Source: Endozoicomonas elysicola (lineage in GTDB: Bacteria; Pseudomonadota; Gammaproteobacteria; Pseudomonadales; Endozoicomonadaceae). From it: 64,000 bases of DNA. Positions 61,046 through 64,000 of the stretch are shown here, in pieces. Below the pieces are notes generated by a model. That model ran no database searches. It worked only from the letters and a program-made list of their open reading frames with translations, and was not told the origin of the DNA. Both the position numbers and the translations under genes were made by a program. Within the stretch, counting starts at the first letter, position 1. Each line of letters begins with the position of its first letter. The DNA lies in contig NZ_JOJP01000001.1 in NCBI RefSeq assembly GCF_000710775.1, positions 1,875,825 to 1,939,824 of the forward strand, given 5' to 3'.

Positions 61046-63355
61046 ATGGGTAATCCAATTGGAGGGGTTCCAGGGTCTGGAGTGACGCAGCAGCTGACTC
61101 CCGCAGCGGTGGCGCAAGGCACTGAAAAGGCTGGGCAGAGTAACGGGCGAGCGATTATTGCATCGAATCCAGCTTCGTTGGTTGCTACCAGTAATATGAG
61201 TGAAGAAGCAACGGCGTTGGTTGCTAACCACAAAAAGGCGAGTGACTTCAAAGTATCCAAAGGTAAAACCGAGAGTGAACGACAGCTTGAATTAATCGAA
61301 AAAATCAAGATTGTTGAAGAGATTCAGGGTGTTGATGATTTTAAACGGCGTTTTCCTGAAGATTCAAAACAAGACTATCGGCACGAAGATTATCTGAAAG
61401 GTGCCAAAGAGCAATTCAAGGATCCTTATCACCAGTATGTCGCTCTTTATGAACTTGCCGTAGATTTTAAAGCCCAGCCTGATGATGAAGTTTTCCAAGC
61501 CATTGAAACGCTGGAGCAAGAACACCCTAAATATATTGAAGTTGGCGTAGAAATTTCAAAAGCAGCTGGTTTGCTGGCTGAGAAGTATGATGGTGTTTCG
61601 TATACTGAGATTAATCAGAAAGTCTTTGGTCATGTTAAAGATCATAAGTCCCTCTCAGAGGCTTTTAAGGATCTGAATAATAAGCAAGAGTCGACGGAAT
61701 TTGAAACCAATGTAGACATCAGGCTCAAATTGTTAAGTAGTGATTTGAATAAGATGACGTCTACAACAGAAGATACTCACTTGCGTTCAGTTATTAATGA
61801 TATGACGACGCTAAAAAGGCTTGTAGGTATCCATGATACTTGTATGGAAGCCCAGGGAGAGATGAGAAGACCTCCGAATAGTGTAGAACAGTTTGATGGC
61901 AAACTGTATATGACAAAGTTTTTGGATATATTGGATAAGCAGTTTGTTGTCGGTAGTGACTTTGTCACACTGCTGGATCAAATGGGAATGTCTGATCAGA
62001 CAATACAGGCCAAAACTGCACTTATTAATAAGACGGCTACCTTGATTCGTGATATTCCAGAAGAAGTTTTTGCTAATGAACAAATTAAAGGTGGTCTCGT
62101 AGCGGCTATCGGTGAAGAACAGGATTCACTGGCCTTGATTGAAGAAGGTGGTTGGACTTCGGATAAAGAGTACGGAAAAGTTGGAGAGAAAGAAGTTAAT
62201 TTAGATGGTTTTATTCGTTCTGGTGACATTCTTGGTGATCTGGGGGTCAATGTCACGGGGGCTCAAGCCAACCCAATACCTGACCTTGTGCCGACTCAGG
62301 ATACCGCTGTAAGTCCACTGCCTGACCTTGTGCCGACTCAGGATACCGCTGTAAGTCCACTGCCTGACCTTGTGCCGACTCAGGATACAGCTGTAAGTCC
62401 ACTGCCTGACCTTGTACCGAGTCAGGATACCGCTGTAAGTCCAATGCCTGATATTGTACCAACCCAAAAAGCACAGGTTGAAGCTTCTGGCACAGTAGAT
62501 AAAGTTTCTGCTGGTTCAGCAAAAAATACCACCGCGGAGGTTTCAGCAAAGGGCAGTATCGATGGGCTTCCCGATAAGGAGCTTATAAAAAGGCAGGATG
62601 AGCTTCTGGATAAGGCTCGTGGCCTGCAAGAGAAAAAAGATACAGATTTTGTGTACGGGTGTGCTGTGACTGGTTTGGAGCACGCTCTGAATAATGATCC
62701 GGATACCCTGTCGGCATTGAGTGCTGTCGCCAAGAAACGGGGTAAAGGAACATTCGCTCAAGGTCTGAAAATTGCCATTACTCCAGAGGGAAGTGGGAAG
62801 GAATTAAAGCTTATTCCTCCAGATAAAGAAGCGCTTCGAGCATGGCAGGCACAGAATCCAGATAAGAGTGTTGCTGACCTTGTTCAGACAGCAATCGATG
62901 TTTTGAAAAATAATCGTGACTCAGGCTTCGATCTGGAAAAAATAAATAATGAGCTTGCCAGCCTTAAAGGGGCTATTTCTGATATAGACTCGAGAATAAG
63001 AAAATCTCACTATACAAAATCTTTGAAAAATGCCTTTAAAAACCCAAGGAAGGAGCCATTGTTGCGTCAACCTGGGGTCGATACTTTTGACAATATAGAG
63101 TCTTCTCACAAATTTAGAATCAGGGCGGATCAGAGGTCTGTGGGTGAAATCAAAGCTGAAGCTGATACGCCAGAAAAAAATGGTGTCGCTGCTCAAAAAG
63201 AAAAAGTCGATGCGGCTTCAAAAGATCAGCAAATAGAACCGGTTATGGGCAATCAGTGGCGGATGCCAACATACACTGGGTTTGATAATCCTTCTGTTGG
63301 GGATATAACACCATTTGAGGATAAAGATGGTGATGGCTATATGATGGATGACTAA
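61046..63355 (+). CDS. Large secreted-type protein with 14-residue tandem repeats
   Basis: 769 residues. The Gly-rich start (GNPIGGVPGSGVTQQLTPAA) resembles the tip-like protein start (SNPVGGTGSTGT). Residues 45-400 are charged helical. Residues 412-472 hold four and a third copies of PDLVPTQDTAVSPL, encoded by 42-base repeats. The C-terminal part is helical and ends with an acidic tail (DKDGDGYMMDD, an EF-hand-like DxDxDG loop). No membrane helices. A neighbour of the CesT-like chaperone, so likely an effector. The family is unknown. Confidence 0.55.
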   Translation: MGNPIGGVPGSGVTQQLTPAAVAQGTEKAGQSNGRAIIASNPASLVATSNMSEEATALVANHKKASDFKVSKGKTESERQLELIEKIKIVEEIQGVDDFKRRFPEDSKQDYRHEDYLKGAKEQFKDPYHQYVALYELAVDFKAQPDDEVFQAIETLEQEHPKYIEVGVEISKAAGLLAEKYDGVSYTEINQKVFGHVKDHKSLSEAFKDLNNKQESTEFETNVDIRLKLLSSDLNKMTSTTEDTHLRSVINDMTTLKRLVGIHDTCMEAQGEMRRPPNSVEQFDGKLYMTKFLDILDKQFVVGSDFVTLLDQMGMSDQTIQAKTALINKTATLIRDIPEEVFANEQIKGGLVAAIGEEQDSLALIEEGGWTSDKEYGKVGEKEVNLDGFIRSGDILGDLGVNVTGAQANPIPDLVPTQDTAVSPLPDLVPTQDTAVSPLPDLVPTQDTAVSPLPDLVPSQDTAVSPMPDIVPTQKAQVEASGTVDKVSAGSAKNTTAEVSAKGSIDGLPDKELIKRQDELLDKARGLQEKKDTDFVYGCAVTGLEHALNNDPDTLSALSAVAKKRGKGTFAQGLKIAITPEGSGKELKLIPPDKEALRAWQAQNPDKSVADLVQTAIDVLKNNRDSGFDLEKINNELASLKGAISDIDSRIRKSHYTKSLKNAFKNPRKEPLLRQPGVDTFDNIESSHKFRIRADQRSVGEIKAEADTPEKNGVAAQKEKVDAASKDQQIEPVMGNQWRMPTYTGFDNPSVGDITPFEDKDGDGYMMDD
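62279..62460 (+). repeat. 42-bp coding tandem repeat
   Basis: Four full 42-base units (62279-62320, 62321-62362, 62363-62404, 62405-62446) and a partial unit. Units 1 and 2 are identical; unit 3 differs at one base seen (ATACCG to ATACAG); unit 4 has three changes. They encode PDLVPTQDTAVSPL. Such near-identical repeats vary in number by slippage or recombination. Confidence 0.95.
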
Positions 63356-63404
63356 GTCATTCATGTACGTTTTATAATAAAAACTGATTTCTGGAGAGAG
63401 CACC

Positions 63405-63773
63405 ATGGACTGGCGCAATAATGTAATCACTGAATTAGGTGAGGGCATGGGTATCAGAGGACTTGATTTTGGCGATACCGGCGTTGTCTGCTTTCAGATT
63501 GAAGGGGCAGGCTCTCTCTATATGGAGCAGAAAGAAGACGGTATTTTGATGTATCTGGTTCGAGAAATGGATAGTTTCAATAGTTTGCCAATTTTAGAGC
63601 GCGCACTGGCAGAGTGCCATTATAAAAAAAGCTTCCCCTATCCTTTACAGGTAGGTGTTCAAGAGAACCAGCTGTTTATCTGCTTATTTATTCATGATGT
63701 CGATTTCAACCGACCAAGCGTAGAAAGTGCAATGCAGTTTCTGATGAATAAGGTGGATGAGCTAAAATTATAA
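63405..63773 (+). CDS. CesT-like class I type III secretion chaperone
   Basis: 122 residues, acidic, with the alpha-beta layout of class I chaperones: helix DWRNNVITELGEGMGI, strands GVVCFQIEGAGSLYMEQKED, ILMYLVREM, then the core helix LPILERALAECHYKKSFPYP and strands VGVQENQLFICLFIHDVD, final helix ESAMQFLMNKVDEL. GGAGAG precedes the ATG. It lies after the large repeat protein, its likely client. Confidence 0.72.
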   Translation: MDWRNNVITELGEGMGIRGLDFGDTGVVCFQIEGAGSLYMEQKEDGILMYLVREMDSFNSLPILERALAECHYKKSFPYPLQVGVQENQLFICLFIHDVDFNRPSVESAMQFLMNKVDELKL

Positions 63774-63962
63774 ATGAAATAAATAAAAAATATAAAAAGC
63801 TGTAGCAGGCTCTGCTGACATAAGTATTCTTTCTCAGCATCAAGCCAGGATGCTTCTGGTTAGGCGTAAGAGCACAGGCATGCTAATGCCAGTAGATCCT
63901 AAAGCAGCAAAGAGGATTTATAAGTACCTCAAACCAATAAATAATGAACAGAGGTTACTATC
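63774..63962. other. Short gene-free gap
   Basis: 189 bases between the CesT-like gene and the next start, with a short inverted repeat (GTAGCAGG...and TCAAGCCAGGATGCTTCTGG-type local dyads). No clear terminator. Confidence 0.35.
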
Positions 63963-64000
63963 ATGGCGGACAATCTTATCAAGACGGGTGATCTTGCCGA
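63963..64000 (+). CDS. Start of a further gene, cut by the window end
   Basis: An ATG at 63963 preceded by CAGAGGTTACTATC begins ADNLIKTGDLA and runs off the window. Only twelve codons are visible, so no product can be named; it is probably another type III secretion component. Confidence 0.5.
   Translation, partial: MADNLIKTGDLA

Noticed and set aside
62279-62460. Tandem repeats considered as a CRISPR array
   Set aside because: Units are adjacent with no unique spacers and lie in a single open protein-coding frame of period 42 bases, so they are protein repeats.

Overview
The window looks like a chromosomal segment of a marine, host-associated gammaproteobacterium. An Endozoicomonas-like organism is my best guess. 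It rests on gammaproteobacterial gene neighbourhoods (aroQ-accB-accC, prmA followed by a DUF3426 gene, divergent hmp/nsrR), a type III secretion locus, and many dispersed intergenic repeats. No rRNA or tRNA gene was seen, so the genus is inferred.

Layout. (1) 1-24 kb is a surface polysaccharide locus. A leader with an ops/JUMPstart-type element is followed by wecA and ugd. Next comes a strikingly AT-rich block (flippase, polymerase, glycosyltransferases, two unusual kinase-like proteins), then a DUF1972 glycosyltransferase, the dTDP-rhamnose genes rfbACDB and manC. After a vapBC toxin-antitoxin pair come a VanZ-like protein, an O-antigen-ligase-like protein, a PHP-type tyrosine phosphatase and a TPR-like membrane protein. 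(2) 24.6-28.6 kb holds hmp and nsrR around a very clear NsrR operator, then a DUF3426 protein and prmA. (3) 28.6-46.0 kb is a 17 kb insertion that separates prmA from accC, which are neighbours in many gammaproteobacteria. Its left part (29-36.7 kb) is an array of minus-strand gene cassettes separated by attC-like sites without an integron integrase. The cassettes carry probable defence or nucleic-acid conflict genes: an Mrr-like nuclease; a three-gene DuOB-like/DUF488/DUF4326 module; a large P-loop ATPase; a possible abortive-infection protein; a possible nuclease. A second ops element lies upstream of this array and points into it. Its right part (37.5-45.8 kb) is a filamentous (inovirus) prophage with Rep, Zot, coat proteins, a huge intergenic hairpin, a repressor and a tyrosine integrase. 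(4) 46-53.6 kb returns to housekeeping genes (accC, accB, aroQ, dsbD, ppa, a CBS protein, a TRIC channel). (5) 53.7-64 kb is part of a type III secretion locus: an Inc-like candidate effector, a tip-like protein, an LcrH/SycD chaperone, two translocator-like proteins that share a short motif, a repeat-containing candidate effector and a CesT-like chaperone.

How it fits together. The polysaccharide genes build and export a rhamnose-, uronate- and possibly mannose-containing glycan on a lipid carrier primed by WecA. RfaH-type antitermination at ops would allow full-length transcription of this long locus. The same ops sequence in front of the cassette array suggests that horizontally acquired defence cassettes may use the same antitermination system. 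This is the most unusual feature of the window. Intergenic palindromic repeats are abundant, have formed nested composite repeats, and appear to have contributed in-frame segments to manC.
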